64,000 nucleotides of DNA from Glandiceps talaboti. Lineage: Eukaryota > Hemichordata > Enteropneusta > Spengelidae. The notes below the pieces were generated by a model, which ran no database searches, had not been told where the DNA came from, and saw nothing but the letters and a program-made list of their open reading frames with translations. This document shows, in pieces, positions 33,808-50,475 of the stretch (the stretch's first letter is position 1; each line of letters opens with the position of its first letter). The stretch lies in NCBI RefSeq assembly GCF_964340395.1, contig NC_135559.1, forward strand, positions 1,729,501 through 1,793,500. The letters run 5' to 3'. The position numbers and the translations under genes are program-made.

Positions 33808-35019
33808 TCATAAAATCACTAATTCTTTCTCTTCATATCCCTCATAATTGGATTTATGTGAATCAAATAATTGTTGTAATTGTCTTGTGTATTCACTATG
33901 AAGACTATCAATATCCTCTTCGCTTGGTGACGTCATTTTTTCGACCGGTATTGGTCTTCCAACTATAACAGAAAAGAACGACGAAGAAACAATTCAATGA
34001 TCACGTGATATATATCAGATGCAGATGTAGGAAAACGTAGGAAAAACAGTAAGACGTGCCTAGCTGTCTTTTGTAGACAGTAATATCTATACATTGTAAT
34101 ACAATTGTTGCATATGTCTGTCTGTCTCTTCCAGAGGCCGGGTGATTTGATAAACAAGGACAACATGAAATACACAGTGCATCCATTTAACAATTTTGAC
34201 AGATCTCAAAAAATGCATTACATCATTATTGTACACTGCTACGGTAAGAGACAGTCACAAGCAATAATTATATCCACTCTGACTGTCGATTATGCACAGT
34301 TTAGTTTCTGCTGCTGTAACAATCATCTCTACATATGGTACCTACCTATAGTATTGATTGGACGCCTGTATGGAAGAAATGCTCTTCCGCAGAATGGTAT
34401 AAAGGGAACGCCAATGTACTTCACCATTTGATTTTGTAATCTTCGGAGAAGAGATCCTGTCGGATTGTTAATTATTTGAGTGTAGATATCATTATCACCA
34501 AATGAATATACAGGGACTAGGTGTGCACTGTATTAGGAAACAGATAAAACAACTATCAACCATAAAGTTTGAAGTATGTCACAGACTTAATTAATAACTT
34601 CATTTATCCACACTTCCTTGTAGAGGAAGTAATAACATAATACCGTCATATATATACTACAAATATATCATATTTAACCATTAAAAACAATTCTAACTCT
34701 ACTATATGTAGAAATCAATGGTTTTATCGAAGGCAGTTACACCAGATGCTTAATTATAGCAATGTAAAAATCAACAACATAACAGCAAAGCCAAGACTAT
34801 CATCATCATCATCATCACCACCACCACTTCCCCTACCCCCATTTCCGGTCAATTACCATAATAACATCCACCAACATAAATATCATCACCATAGCAACAG
34901 CAATCAAATCAACAATCACATCGAGATTTCTACGTGTATAAGAATCGCAACGTGTGGTGTTATCGTTACGATAAACATGGGCATGTGCATTGCATGGTCA
35001 TTAGAAAACGGAGCTAATG

Positions 35020-35084
<65 letters not shown>

Positions 35085-35118
35085 TACATACATACATACA
35101 TACATACATACACACACA

Positions 35119-35151
<33 letters not shown>

Positions 35152-36394
35152 AATTAAGCAATACATATGCCAAATGTATGCTATGACTTACCAGTATTCC
35201 ACACAGTTACATTTTTCTCAAAACCTCCCTAATTCACTCTCACAACAACCTCTAGCTCCGTAATTCACTATCACAACAACCTCCTTAATTCACTCTCAGA
35301 GTTGCTCTCCTCTATAAGGTTAGACTTACTAATTTAGCTTACCCATACTTCAAGGCTAATCGACAAAATCCCCTTCTTTTCTTCAAAATGATAGACGTTC
35401 TCCCCGGATGCGCCTCCATAGCTTCCCTTGCCCCTCCAATAGCTAATACACAAGCCATGCCTACTTTATGTTTCTCAAAGAGATACGATATACTACTCTC
35501 ACTGACGTCACATGCTGAAAGTTAAAGAACATATATATGTAGAATTCAATTGTTACAAAACAATCAGCAAATTGCCTATATTCATTCATTCATTCATTCA
35601 TTCATTCATTCATTCATTCATTCATTTTTCAGTAACTGTTATCGTTGTCTGGTCGACTATATAATACCCCAGTTACATTCAATGCAGGGGTTAACGTGTA
35701 GTTTCCCCTACATTCTCAGTGACAACTTTGACAAGCCCAATGCAAACATTGCTTACACAGCATGGTCTTTTAAATGAGTTCCTTAGATAGAAAGTAATAT
35801 CTTACCATATCTCATATTATAATCCCTGGCAAATGGAAGATTCATCATCATGCTGGAAACTAGTGGAATAAACCTTATTCCTGGGAATAATCTACTAACA
35901 TTGCAACCTTCCGTAGCGAACGTCCCAAACAGTCCAGCACAGAACAACCCGTGCGGCTGGTAACATATTATGTAGTTATAAGCGGGGTCTAACTCAGCTG
36001 TCTTCTTAAGCTGTATAGGAAAATAGTTTATGTAGTGTTGCCATAGAGACCAGTTCCTACACCAGGAGCTAACACGTGATCCCCGTCTCGGAGTATGCCA
36101 GTCGAACACCATCCACAACCCGTACAGAATTGAGATGAAACAATATCGAGTAAATAACAGCCCAATCATTATTACGGTTCCAAATGTTCCAACGAACATA
36201 AAAGTAACTGATGCCAAGAATACCGCCAATAGTTCCTTACAGTGTTGCATTGGACTTGTTGTGGCCATCGTATACTTGGTATGTTCATCATACATACTCC
36301 GGCCAAACTGTTGACGAAACACATCATCTAATATTTCTATGTAGTACAGATATGATGTTCGGCCAAGTGAAGGCACTAGTTTAGTCATCTTCAT
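33808..36394 (-). CDS. DGAT2-like: DGAT2/MOGAT-family acyl-CoA:acylglycerol acyltransferase
   Basis: Predicted 365 aa from four exons: 35806-36394, 35343-35514, 34346-34527 and 33808-33962, with consistent phases and GT-AG borders. The family transfers fatty acid from acyl-CoA to mono- or diacylglycerol at the endoplasmic reticulum and lipid droplets. Seen in order: two hydrophobic segments at about residues 55-93; the YFP motif (124-126); the active-site block, which reads QPHG (146-149) where the family has HPHG; FPGIRF; GGAREAMEAHPG (like VGGAAESL..MPG); RRGFCRLALKYGA; PVYSFGDND; KYIGVPF; and the C-terminal VGRPIPVEK..SEEDID block. Length lies between human MOGAT (about 335) and DGAT2 (388), so the substrate cannot be assigned. 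It is convergent with the lipoxygenase gene and divergent from the SLC16 gene. The His to Gln change in HPHG is odd, but the second His is kept. Confidence 0.93.
35021..35150. repeat. (CA)n (CATA)n (CACG)n microsatellite, DGAT2-like intron 2
   Basis: Three successive simple repeats read directly. An (ATC)n run is at 34798-34817, and a three-copy minisatellite containing TAATTCACTCTCACAACAAC is at 35225-35310. Confidence 0.93.
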
Positions 36395-36494
36395 TGTTTA
36401 TATCTAGTGAATACCATCATGCCAAAATTACACAAAAATTACTATTTAAGTTACATTTCCGGTAGAAAGGCTATTTGTGTCAAAAACTCGATCG

Positions 36495-36538
<44 letters not shown>

Positions 36539-36709
36539 GTCAGTCAGTCAGTCAGTCAGTCAGTCAGTCAGTCAGTCGATCAATTAAACGAAGGAAGGAA
36601 GGAAGGTAGGAAGGATAAAAACCTAGTCTGTACTTAGTATTTAAAGGAGGACGTCAAACCTAAGATTGCCTTGGTTACCCAGCCTCACCGCTGATGGCTC
36701 ACTTTATGC

Positions 36710-36837
36710 GATTATGGCGGAGCTGCAGGGGTCGCTGAAGTCCCAGAAGTCTGGCATAAATATAGATCATGGGGATTATGGCGGAGCTGCAGGGGTCGCT
36801 GAAGTCCCAGAAGTCTGGCCTAAATATAGATCATTGG
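36710..36837. repeat. 64-bp tandem duplication upstream of the DGAT2-like gene
   Basis: Two nearly identical copies starting GATTATGGCGGAGCTGCAGG at 36710 and 36774, differing by one or two bases. Confidence 0.85.
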
Positions 36838-37837
36838 GAACCCAGGTGCTGTGTTAAAAACAAACAAATCAATCAATCAATGATAAAATAAACAAATAAC
36901 TCAATAAATGAAAATAAACATACACAAACAAACAAATTTGTTTAAGTAAATGAAAACATCATTTTAAATACATGAACTAATCTATATATAATGTATACAT
37001 GCGTCCTGTACTCTAGGAAATAATATACTATGTTTCTATACACTCAAATCCGTAACAAACAAACAAACAAACAAACAAACAAACAAACAAACAAACAAGT
37101 ATATAGAAATATTGCAGTAGTAGTTACTAGTACGCTGTGTATTATTTTAGTAGACTAGGTGTAAAGGCTCGTATATTATGTATAGATTAGTTATTCATGT
37201 GTTTAAAATGTCATTTTCATATCCTCATGCATATTTGTTTGTTTGTGCATGTTTATTTATATTTAATCAGTTGTTCGTGCATTTTTTAACACGATTCCTG
37301 GATTCCCAGTACTAATAAATCAACAAAGCTGAAAACCAAGGTTTGACCAAGGCTTCTTAAGCGAACAAAAAAAGGATCGAGCTAAAAAAAAACGTCAAAT
37401 CGTGACATTTAGAAGAAGAACGTCAAACAAGGTCATTGTGTAAAGAAGATGACACGAACAATCAATTAACATAATTTTATAAAGCATACTCATCTTAAGG
37501 AAATAGTATAGATGCCAGAGATTTCCACACTATCATATCATGCACAGGAAATATGTACCATACTGGAGACTGTGAAATTGTACGAGTGGAAATAAAAACA
37601 ACACTTGGGAGTGGCAATGTGTTACGTACATGGGTTGTCAGTCAGGGACCTCCTGTAATTGTATACAACTGTTATGTATTTATTTTTAAATTCAATTATA
37701 CACTAGAAATAGTACAACTCCATTATAGCTGGTATGCAAAGTACGTAGTAATATCATTGACAAGTCATCAGTTCATGTCATACCTGTTGATATTTTCAAC
37801 AAACACAGCTGACTCTGCAATTAACGGTCTAGTGGGT

Positions 37838-38058
<221 letters not shown>

Positions 38059-39617
38059 CGACAAGTAGTATATCCTCGGTGACGTACACAATGTATGCTC
38101 AAGCACGAGTACTATCAAAAAAGGAAGAGAGAATGGGCAAGAGAGATTGGTTTAATCATTTATTAGGTTATCAGTCTAGGGGGCATTATCAATGACGACC
38201 ACCTTCCCACAGGTCAACCAGTACTGTCCGTGATGCTGGTTTTTTGTGTATAATATGTGTACGTGTGTGTATGATACAATATAGTGCATCGATGGGCGAC
38301 GCAATGTGGCGAAGGAATCCAATGGATTTAATGTTCTCCTCTAGATGGACGGAACACCAAATGTGATCTAGATGCACATTGTAATACATTTGTATATAAG
38401 AAGAGGCACCCTTAACCTAGTAGAAGGTAAACATGTGTCTTGTTTCACTATCCTTACTATTTTAGCTGTAATCTCAGATCACCAAACATTTTTCGTGGTC
38501 TGAGTTGTAATGCATTGATCTTTACTACCCAGTGATGGTTGACGAACAGAATTGAACAGCCAACTAAGGGGCAACTGAGTGTGCACAGTTCACAGTGTAC
38601 AGACATATTCGTATCGTATAACATGTAAATTTAGGTCAAATACAAAGTCATTCTATTTGTGCTTGTATGATTTATATACGTGGCCGTACTTTGAGCTTTT
38701 GTCAACTCAGTTCACATGTTATTGAAGTTGTTCTACAGCTTGATAAAAAACACAATTTGACATGACAGAAAGTACACATCTTATACGTTTAGTAAAGTGT
38801 ACGTACTTCCAAGTTCAATTTTCTATATTTCCATGTTATTTTCTACATATTTAACTAGACATTTTATGAACAGACCACTGGACAGTATATATGTAAGTGT
38901 TTCAATGTTTTTATACCGATCATTTTTGCTGAATCATTAACCTTGACATTTCTCGCCAACTTACAGCTAGCTCGATGTAGACATTTGTCGCATCACCTAA
39001 ACTGTCGGGTTTTATTTTTTTTACATTTTTCGTTGCACCAGAATGGTATTTACCCAAACCTTCAATGTGACAACAATTTCGCGCAATGGATAAAGCCTCT
39101 ATTAACAGAAATACAAAATGTAACATCCCTTACGATAATCTCACCCAATATACTGGTTCGAGCCATTTCACAGTCTCCATAATTTTGTCTTGAGTTCAAA
39201 AACGAGTCATATACAGCAGATTTCGTCTTAGCTTGCAAATGTATCAAGATCAGTGAGACTGATCACAAGGATTCATTTTGAGATAGGCACAGTACGGATA
39301 TCCTTACACAGTGTCTGCTCTGTATTTTAAAATATATTAATGATAACAAAAACTCAAACAAATGTCAGAAAATATCAAGTAGATACTGTGTAAGGGATCT
39401 TTGTATTGTGTCTATCACGACTTATGGTATTCTGCGAAACGACACGAAACGAAACGAAACAAAACAAAACGACACAAAACAAAACGAAACGAAACGAAAC
39501 GAAACGAAATGAATATTTTTTAAACCGAAATCTCCTGTAATGCATAACATACACATTGGGCCTAGTGTTTCTCAGCTTTTCATAATTTCCTATATTTTTT
39601 AATCATTAGACACAAAC

Positions 39618-43139
<3,522 letters not shown>

Positions 43140-45068
43140 CAACACATGCTGTCGAGGGTAATATCACACTTTTAAATTAGTGCCTGCCCGAGGGTTGGCA
43201 CTCTTTACCAAAATTTTAATGATGCCCAAGCCTGAGTGTCTGCACGCGCGAGCAATATTGTATTTAAAGGTCATGTGATTTGATTCTGACCAATGACAGC
43301 TTGTGTAAGAACGTTGAGGTGTAATAACAACGAATATAGCATAGTTGATGGACCAATACCAGAGAACCATCATCACCGGGCATCATCATGATCATATATA
43401 TTCATATCAGTATGTGTATACTCTAATTTTGCACTGTGTAGCGTATCTCCCAAGTTGGAGAATTTTACGAACATGGGAATGTTATTGAGGTAAAACGGAA
43501 GTAACGAACTTAGTGCCACTGCCAGTGTGAATGTATTAGTCCTGTAGTAGTGTCAGGAAGGTTCTACTATGATACATTGATGATGACATCAAACAGAGCA
43601 AGTGAACGGTAACTTGAAATGGGCGGTAAATTGTACGGAATATTAACTATTAACCAGAACCTGCCGTTTGCTCACTAAATAAGAGGCTGTCTTTGTATTT
43701 ACGTTAGGGCGGCCCTTTTTATTTTTCTGTTTCTCATCTCCCGACCGACCCTAATTTGAAGCTCCGACATCAGAAAAAAAAAAGTTTTTTTATTTCCGAC
43801 CGACCCCTGAGCACAGCAAATTGTAAGGTTCCCCATGGCGTCTTAGGCCAGTTCTGCCGAGGCCACGACCTTGCGACATTGGCCCCCTAAAATTACAAAT
43901 GAAGCAATAATTTTCCCACCTTGCGTCGCTTTGGCGCATTCATTTTACGGCAGACATCAAAATTATCTAAGTCCACGGCTCTGACTCGACGTGAATCCCA
44001 CAAGAAGTATACTGACTGCGTAAGGGAAAGTTTTGTTGACATCATATAAGATACAGTGACAACGCGCAGTTCTATTGTTAACATAAAAAATGCCACAAAA
44101 AGATCAACTTTGATAAAATTAATCTACAAATTAAAAAATTAGAGGGATTAGATGAGACGTCGAAATGGACGTCTCTCGTCACATGTTTTGCCTACTGTCA
44201 CTGTCGTGACCTCTGACCTAATCACTGACGTGTGCGAAACACTGAACTTGCTACCGGAACATCTATCTCCCATGCCACAGCTCAGAAGCCTTCGTGAACC
44301 AAATTTATGGGACAGGTTGTGATTTTCATTTGTTGATGGGTTAAATTAAATGAGTACATATGTATTTCGATTCCGAAAAAGGGGATCGTGTTGCATTATG
44401 CATGATGTTGACAGTGCTAGTGACACATATGAATGTTGGGCACTGAATCAATGCGTAATCACTGGCATGGCTACTATAGACGGCCGATGCATGTGCGCCC
44501 GGTCAGACATGAAGAACGAACTTGTTGTGCAAATCAGAAAAAAATTGATGTAATATTTACAGAGCATCCCAACTTTGACTTTGTTGATAGTTTTAGTTAA
44601 AGATTCAAGTTCTGAGTTTCAAGGACACCTAATGTCAGCAAGTTTACGGTACGTAACTAATGCTGTCATTTGATATAGCAGGACCAAATCATGATACACA
44701 GCCAGTAACGGTTAATTAATAAAAAATAAATTATTTTAAAGTTTGTTTGACTATTATTTGTAAGTTTTTCGTTCACATTTGGTACTTTTTAAAGTCAGGG
44801 ATTTTTTTTCTTAGAAATGTCATGAATTTGAAGAGGGAATGATAAACACAGCAGTGTACTAACAATTTTAAAAATGAAACAAGTGGTTACAAGTTTAGGA
44901 TTTCTCAAAGTTTTTATTCAATCATATGTTCACTGTGACTTATTTTGAAGTTGTTCATTGTCCTTGTCTGAAAAAAGGGAATTATAAATTTTTAGCACTG
45001 CTATTCATTGATATTCAGATTAAAAATTGTGACTACCTGGCTGTCCAATCTTTCTAAACAATATATCA

Positions 45069-45123
<55 letters not shown>

Positions 45124-45265
45124 CTTAAAATTACATAATCTTAATTGCCTTCTTTTTCTAAGGTGTAATGTGTAGTACACAATTTTCAAAAAATAGCTTA
45201 CTGGGAACTGTTATTATGAATGGAATTTTTTTATGTAGTTAGGTAATGGTCTATACGTAATGGAA

Positions 45266-45301
45266 TATCTCAGACCACAGTATCTCTATAGTGGTCTGAG
45301 A
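45266..45301. repeat. Small hairpin related to the one at 42532-42561
   Basis: CTCAGACCAC and GTGGTCTGAG face each other as inverted repeats around a roughly 14-nt spacer. Its neighbour at 45071-45122 is a (TA)n tract. Confidence 0.6.
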
Positions 45302-46659
45302 TAATTTATATGAATATTTCATAGACAATAATAATTGACCCCACTCCCTGTCAAATGACACCAAGGGGCCTGTGTCCCCACTTGTTGGAAACCTTGGCAG
45401 AACACCACCGTCTAACCCCCCCCCCCCTCTCACCCACCCACCCACCCAACCCCTTTGTTACGTCAGAGCAGCATGTGTCTTTCATCATGGCAGAAGTCGT
45501 TGAGATTTGATGAGGGACAGGGCTCAAAATTAATACTGTCACGCGGTACATTTTGCTGCAATTTAATAATAGCTCTGAATATTTCCATCATTTTCAAAAT
45601 TATGCTTAAAATTGGTAAAAGTCATACTGCATTCCTAATTTCTTGACCAGTTTTTAGCTTGAAATCAGTTGTATTATCAGGGAAATGACCGACTCCATAG
45701 CGTTTCATGACCCATGACATGCATGACCTTTGAAGACATTCCGATGTTTACATTATTACTTTTAATTATTTTTAAACAGTAAATCCCAAAGGGGTTCTGA
45801 GTTCTAGAAATGTTTACATGTTATCTGGTGGATTATTTTGACAAGTTCACACTGAAGAAAAATGTTTCATAGGAGTAATGGTTTATATAAATGAAAATTC
45901 ATCTAGCACACTGATGACAATCACGTAAGTGTTTCAAAAAGTTACATACTAAAGTTCAAATTGGATAACTTGAAAACATTGTTAGCGATGGCAATGCCAC
46001 TTTGATTAATAGGACGAATGTATTAGTACTCCTGATAAAATCACACAATAGTTCATGGCTACAGAGGTACACCCATCAGGATGATAAGTATTTAATCATC
46101 TTCTTACAAAGTTGTTCTACAGACTTGTCAACCTTGCTAAAATGAAGGAAAGAGACTTGTAACAAGGAATTCAATAAAGAGAAGAGAAATGAAGTTGTAT
46201 AGAGACTAACAGGACAGAAAGGATAGAGAATAGAACTGAAAAAATACATTTTTTTTCTTGCCCCCCCTTTTTTTTTATTTCGCCCGCCCGACCCACCTGA
46301 CTATTCCATTGGAGATGAGAAACAAAAAAAAAAAAAACCTCACCCTTAGTACTGAAAAAAAATGTAGTGTTTGGTTGGTATTCTCAATTTAATGACATTT
46401 GTTCACCGTTGATACCGGGGGGGGGGGGGGGGGGGGGGGGTGTAATAATCAACACAACATTAATTGTTATAACTCAGGCTTGTCACTTGAAATATATTGG
46501 GTGTTTTCTTGGATACCAAACATTAATAGGCCCTGGAGCACATAAAGCATGATAGAAGTGACTTCGATAGAGTAAAGTAACTGTTATGACGTGTAAATTT
46601 GTTAAAAACCAAGTGTGATGACACAAAATTTGTATTGTACAGAAGTGATAATGCTGTAA

Positions 46660-47118
46660 GCATGGTAAGTATGTGATGGTCAGACAGGAATGACAGACAT
46701 TGCAGCATACTGTAAGTGTGTGATGGTCAGACAGGAATGACAGACATTGCAGCATACTGTAAGTGTATGATGGTTAGACAGAAATGACAGACATTGCAGC
46801 ATACTGTAAGTGTGTGATGGTCAGACAGGAATGACAGACATTGCAGCATACTGTAAGTGTGTGATGGTCAGACAGGAATGACAGACATTGCAGCATACTG
46901 TAAGTGTATGATGGTCAGACAGGAATGACAAACATTGCAGCATACTGTAAGTGTGTGATGGTCAGACAGGAATGACAGACATTGCAGCATACTGTAAGTG
47001 TATGATGGTCAGACAGGAATGACAAACATTGCAGCATACTGTAAGTGTGTGATGGTCAGACAGGAATGACAGACATTGCAGCATACTGTAAGTGTGTGAT
47101 GGTCAGACAGAAATGACA
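46660..47118. repeat. 47-bp minisatellite, about ten copies
   Basis: Unit CATACTGTAAGTGTGTGATGG plus TCAGACAGGAATGACAGAC plus ATTGCAG. Middle copies alternate two variants (GTGTGTGATGG with GACAGAC, GTGTATGATGG with GACAAAC), giving a 94-bp higher-order period. Each copy carries a donor-like GTAAGT. Confidence 0.92.
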
Positions 47119-47457
47119 AATTGGAGAAAGACACAATTCAGAAATTGAGGAAGATTGACTACTTTAATATCACCTGCAAATAATTCTGTACTTTTGAAAA
47201 AATTGTACACACTTTAAGTTGCCACATGAATTCAATGTCAACCAGAGAGACTGACAAATAACCAGCATTATAAAACATTAAAATTTAGATTTTTAAAATC
47301 GACAGGACATATTCTACAATATCTTAAAAATGGACAAATATTCTATGATATGGTATAAATGTTATTTAATAAAACCCTTGCATATGTTTGTGATCAGAAT
47401 GTCATTTTATCAGTGCATTGAAGGTGTCTTATTTAGTTAGTCTGTCATATCACACTA

Positions 47458-47714
47458 GCCCCATCTACATGTAGGTCGTCCTACCTGAGGTAGGATAGGT
47501 GTGTGTCTACATGTAGGAAGGTTGCGGCGTAGATGTCGTGTGTTCCCTCCTGACGCCGTCCTGACAGTACATAGGACGAAGTCAGGAGGGTTTCAGGAAA
47601 CCTCTCAAAGGTGTCCTAAGTCAGGACGGTTTCAGGACGCATTTGCATTTACATGGGCTTCAAACTATCCTGAACCCTACCTCAGGTAGGATTGTAGTGC
47701 CGTGTAGATGGGGC
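47458..47714. mobile_element. MITE with TA target duplication
   Basis: Ends GCCCCATCTACA / TGTAGATGGGGC are perfect inverted repeats flanked by TA on each side (47456-47457, 47715-47716), as in Tc1/mariner-type insertions. Subterminal CCTACCTGAGGTAGG-like palindromes occur near both ends, and the centre is full of TCAGGA / TCCTGA words. 257 bp, no open frame of note. Confidence 0.55.
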
Positions 47715-47854
47715 TACTGTCAAGCTAACATACATTTGATACAAAAAATAGCGGGAGCCTCAGATCATCAGATGTAGATTCATGCAATACTTGATCAGTT
47801 TGTTATGTTTGTGAAAGTTAGTCATACGGTATACAACAATAAACGAAATGAAGG

Positions 47855-48060
47855 AACATGGCATGAACCTACATCAGAGGTACCCCATATTGTTTTGTAT
47901 CAATGTATGTCAGTTTGATAGTGTGACAAGAAGAAGACTTTTTCAATGACACCTTCAAAGTTAGTTTTAATTGGCCACCACTGATAAAATGATGTTCTGA
48001 TCAGAGGTATCTCTTGACAACTGCTGCAATGGTTGTATAAAGACACAAACTCTAGATGTG
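47855..48060. repeat. Dispersed repeat shared with DNAH2 intron 14
   Basis: ATCAGAGG, ATTGTTTTGTA.CAATGTATGTCA, CTTCAAAG, ACTGATAAAA.GATG.TCTGATCAG and GACAACTGCT occur in this order here and at about 8705-8935. Unidentified interspersed family. Confidence 0.5.
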
Positions 48061-48221
48061 ATCTACACTTAGTAATTACATTAATCTCAGTTACTGGACA
48101 AACTTCATAACACCACGTCATAGCATTGTATGCATATATACCAATACAAACATTTACTACTGAGAGGTCTAACATCATGAAGTAATATTTACATCAATAT
48201 GAAATAAATTTAATTGTGTGC

Positions 48222-48223
<2 letters not shown>

Positions 48224-48295
<72 letters not shown>

Positions 48296-48380
48296 TGAGA
48301 GAGATGGTGAAAGAGAGAATGAGGGTGAAAGACAGACGAGTGTGTGTGTGTGAGAGAGAGTGTGAGAGAGAGAGAGAGAC
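48224..48380. repeat. (GA)n microsatellite with GT/GAGA tail
   Basis: About 35 perfect GA units (48224-48292), then irregular GAGA/GTGT sequence to 48380. Confidence 0.93.
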
Positions 48381-48639
48381 AATGTGAGCAATCTGTCTAG
48401 ACAGACTTATATCCTATTTCTCTTGATAAATAATAAATAACTTTACTATAATAATTACATTTCCCCTATTATTAGCTTACATATCTCACCAACAGCAAAT
48501 CTGGAAAAACATATGTTGAAATACATATACTTTACTTCTACTTACTATATTCAATGTGAAAAAACCCTGAAGGTTCAAGTTAAAACACAAACAAATTCAA
48601 ATCCAGTCAATGTTATTCTGTGGTTTTCTCTTTTTGTTT

Positions 48640-49003
48640 GATAATGATATAATAATGTAATAATGTTAGTTTTTATTTAGCGCTTTCCCACTTTGTGCCC
48701 AAAGCGCTTTACAATTATTGCCCCTGGTACAGATCTATAGCAGCACAGCAGTCCTCCTCAACTCCCTGTGAAGCATACAATCCATTGCAGCCTGTGTAAG
48801 TGCATAGGATTAAAGCATTCATATTGCAACCTCTATCCTACCAGGTCCCCAATTATACAGCTGGGTTGACTGAGGCACAGCTGTGGTTGAAATCTTGCCC
48901 AATGACTTTAGCTACTCAGAAACAAATGGCAGCGATGGGGCTCGAACCTGCAATCTGCAGATTCCAAGCCAGCCACTCTAACCATTCACCCATCATGACT
49001 CCA
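48640..49003 (-). mobile_element. Second tRNA-derived SINE family, near full length
   Basis: Minus-strand head at about 49003-48925 has an A-box-like TGGTTAGAGTGG and a B-box-like GGTTCGAGCCC. The body contains AAAGCGCTTTGGGC, and the tail near 48640-48665 is built of ATT units. It differs from the SINE at 16.4 kb in head and body. A truncated relative is at 12760-12918. Confidence 0.6.
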
Positions 49004-50261
49004 CTATGGTATGTTGATGGTATCTAGTTAGGGAATCAATTAAATGTACACCACTTTAGATTTAATCTAATTATGATACATTACCAATTAGAGAGAAATT
49101 TGACCAAATTAATCAATTCCATTTGTACATTTCAGTGAAAGCTAATTACTGAAATGGATGACATAAGACCAAATAAACTAAATTTCACGGTTGCTATTAC
49201 ATACTTAGGGTAGCATGACATCTCAGTTATTTGTTCAATTCTTGCCATTTTAATGATATTTGGCTTTCATATTTCAATGACTTATTTAGACTATCATAAA
49301 AAAATTCATATTTTGGCATAGTTTTCAGCAATAATATAGTATGTATACCCTGTATAGTTTAGAAAAGTTGACATATTATCAAATCTAAGATAATGTAAAT
49401 GATACCTTCTGATACATGGGTGCAAGTGTGGCATACTTGGGATATTTGCATGAGTACTTGTGATACTCTTCATGCGTAAGTGAAAGTGTAGCAGAAAACA
49501 TTGCAAGAATGAGTGTAAACATCCCTGGTGAGTACCCACACTAGCACTCATATGGCATAGAATACTGTCAGCTATTTCACTGTAATTAATTTCCCAACAT
49601 TTTTAATTTTTTAATTGTCATTGTTCATCACTTTAAATATTTTTTTACAACAGAAAGGGCACTATGGAAAATAAGTAATTGCTATAAAAATAAATAAATG
49701 ATATTATTACATATGTTTATCCGAAACAGCGACATTTCCTTTAAAATCTTACTGTGCGATCTTGCGATTACATGTACAAGGAATGAATGCACTCATTTGC
49801 ATTTAATTTGCATATGGTACGCAATAATGTTTTTGGTATTACACTGTAGTGCAATTATCATTACATAGTATGTGTGTGTATTACTGTAAGTAATCTCTGG
49901 TATATATGTAATAATTCCTGGTACATAGTTTAAGAACATCAAGTTTTAGCATTGTTTGGTGACAGTGTTCTTACGAAGACGTGAATTGCACAAGCTACTC
50001 AAACTTGCTCCAATTTGTAAAGATTGAGGATGGTATTCTACTTGTTGGAAGCAAATGTCTGTAGACCTTTCAGAGATGACCCCAAGTTCTTTTTAACCTA
50101 GGAAATAAAATATAACCTGTATTCTCCTAAATCATTACGATCTGAATAAAGAAACACATAAAATGACCAATTTATGAATAAATAAATAAATGATGAACTC
50201 CACGACGATCTTTCACTTTTATAACTTAAAGTGGGCCATATTTTCTGATTGTTCCTCAGTG

Positions 50262-50475
50262 TCTGTTTCATTATAAAATGATTTGAATAATGGCTGCTGA
50301 TTGGTTGAAATTTTCTGATGCTAATCAAGAAAGACTAGATCATCTCAATAATTGTCCAGGCTTCTCTGTTTCATAATAAAATCGTTTAATTAATGGCTGC
50401 TGATTGGTTGAAATTTTCTGATGCTAATCAAGAAAGACTAAATCGTCTCAATAATTGTCTGGGCTTCTCTGTCCG
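50262..50475. repeat. 103-bp tandem duplication covering the GPR161 stop codon
   Basis: TGGCTGCTGATTGGTTGAAA begins at 50291 and again at 50394; the block extends through the last coding bases (GAAACGGACAGAGAAGCC region) and into the 3'UTR. The outer copy is non-coding in the receptor frame. Confidence 0.85.

Larger units (their letters stand above)
43140..50437. other. Gap between convergent SLC16-like and GPR161 genes
   Basis: Repeat-rich: poly-pyrimidine fragments with CCGACCGACCC (43738-43808, related to 46255-46335), (TA)n, poly-C (45417-45427), poly-G (46418-46440), the 47-bp minisatellite, the TA-flanked MITE, a dispersed repeat and the 48.6-kb SINE. A 67-codon frame at 44350-44553 has no recognisable domain. 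I see no supported gene in these 7.3 kb. Confidence 0.55.

Noticed and set aside
44350-44553. 67-codon ORF with several cysteines
   Set aside because: No domain, no splice partners and no homology I recognise; length is within chance for this AT-rich region.
46660-47118. Possible CRISPR-like array
   Set aside because: Units are directly abutting with no unique spacers, and this is animal nuclear DNA, so it is a minisatellite.
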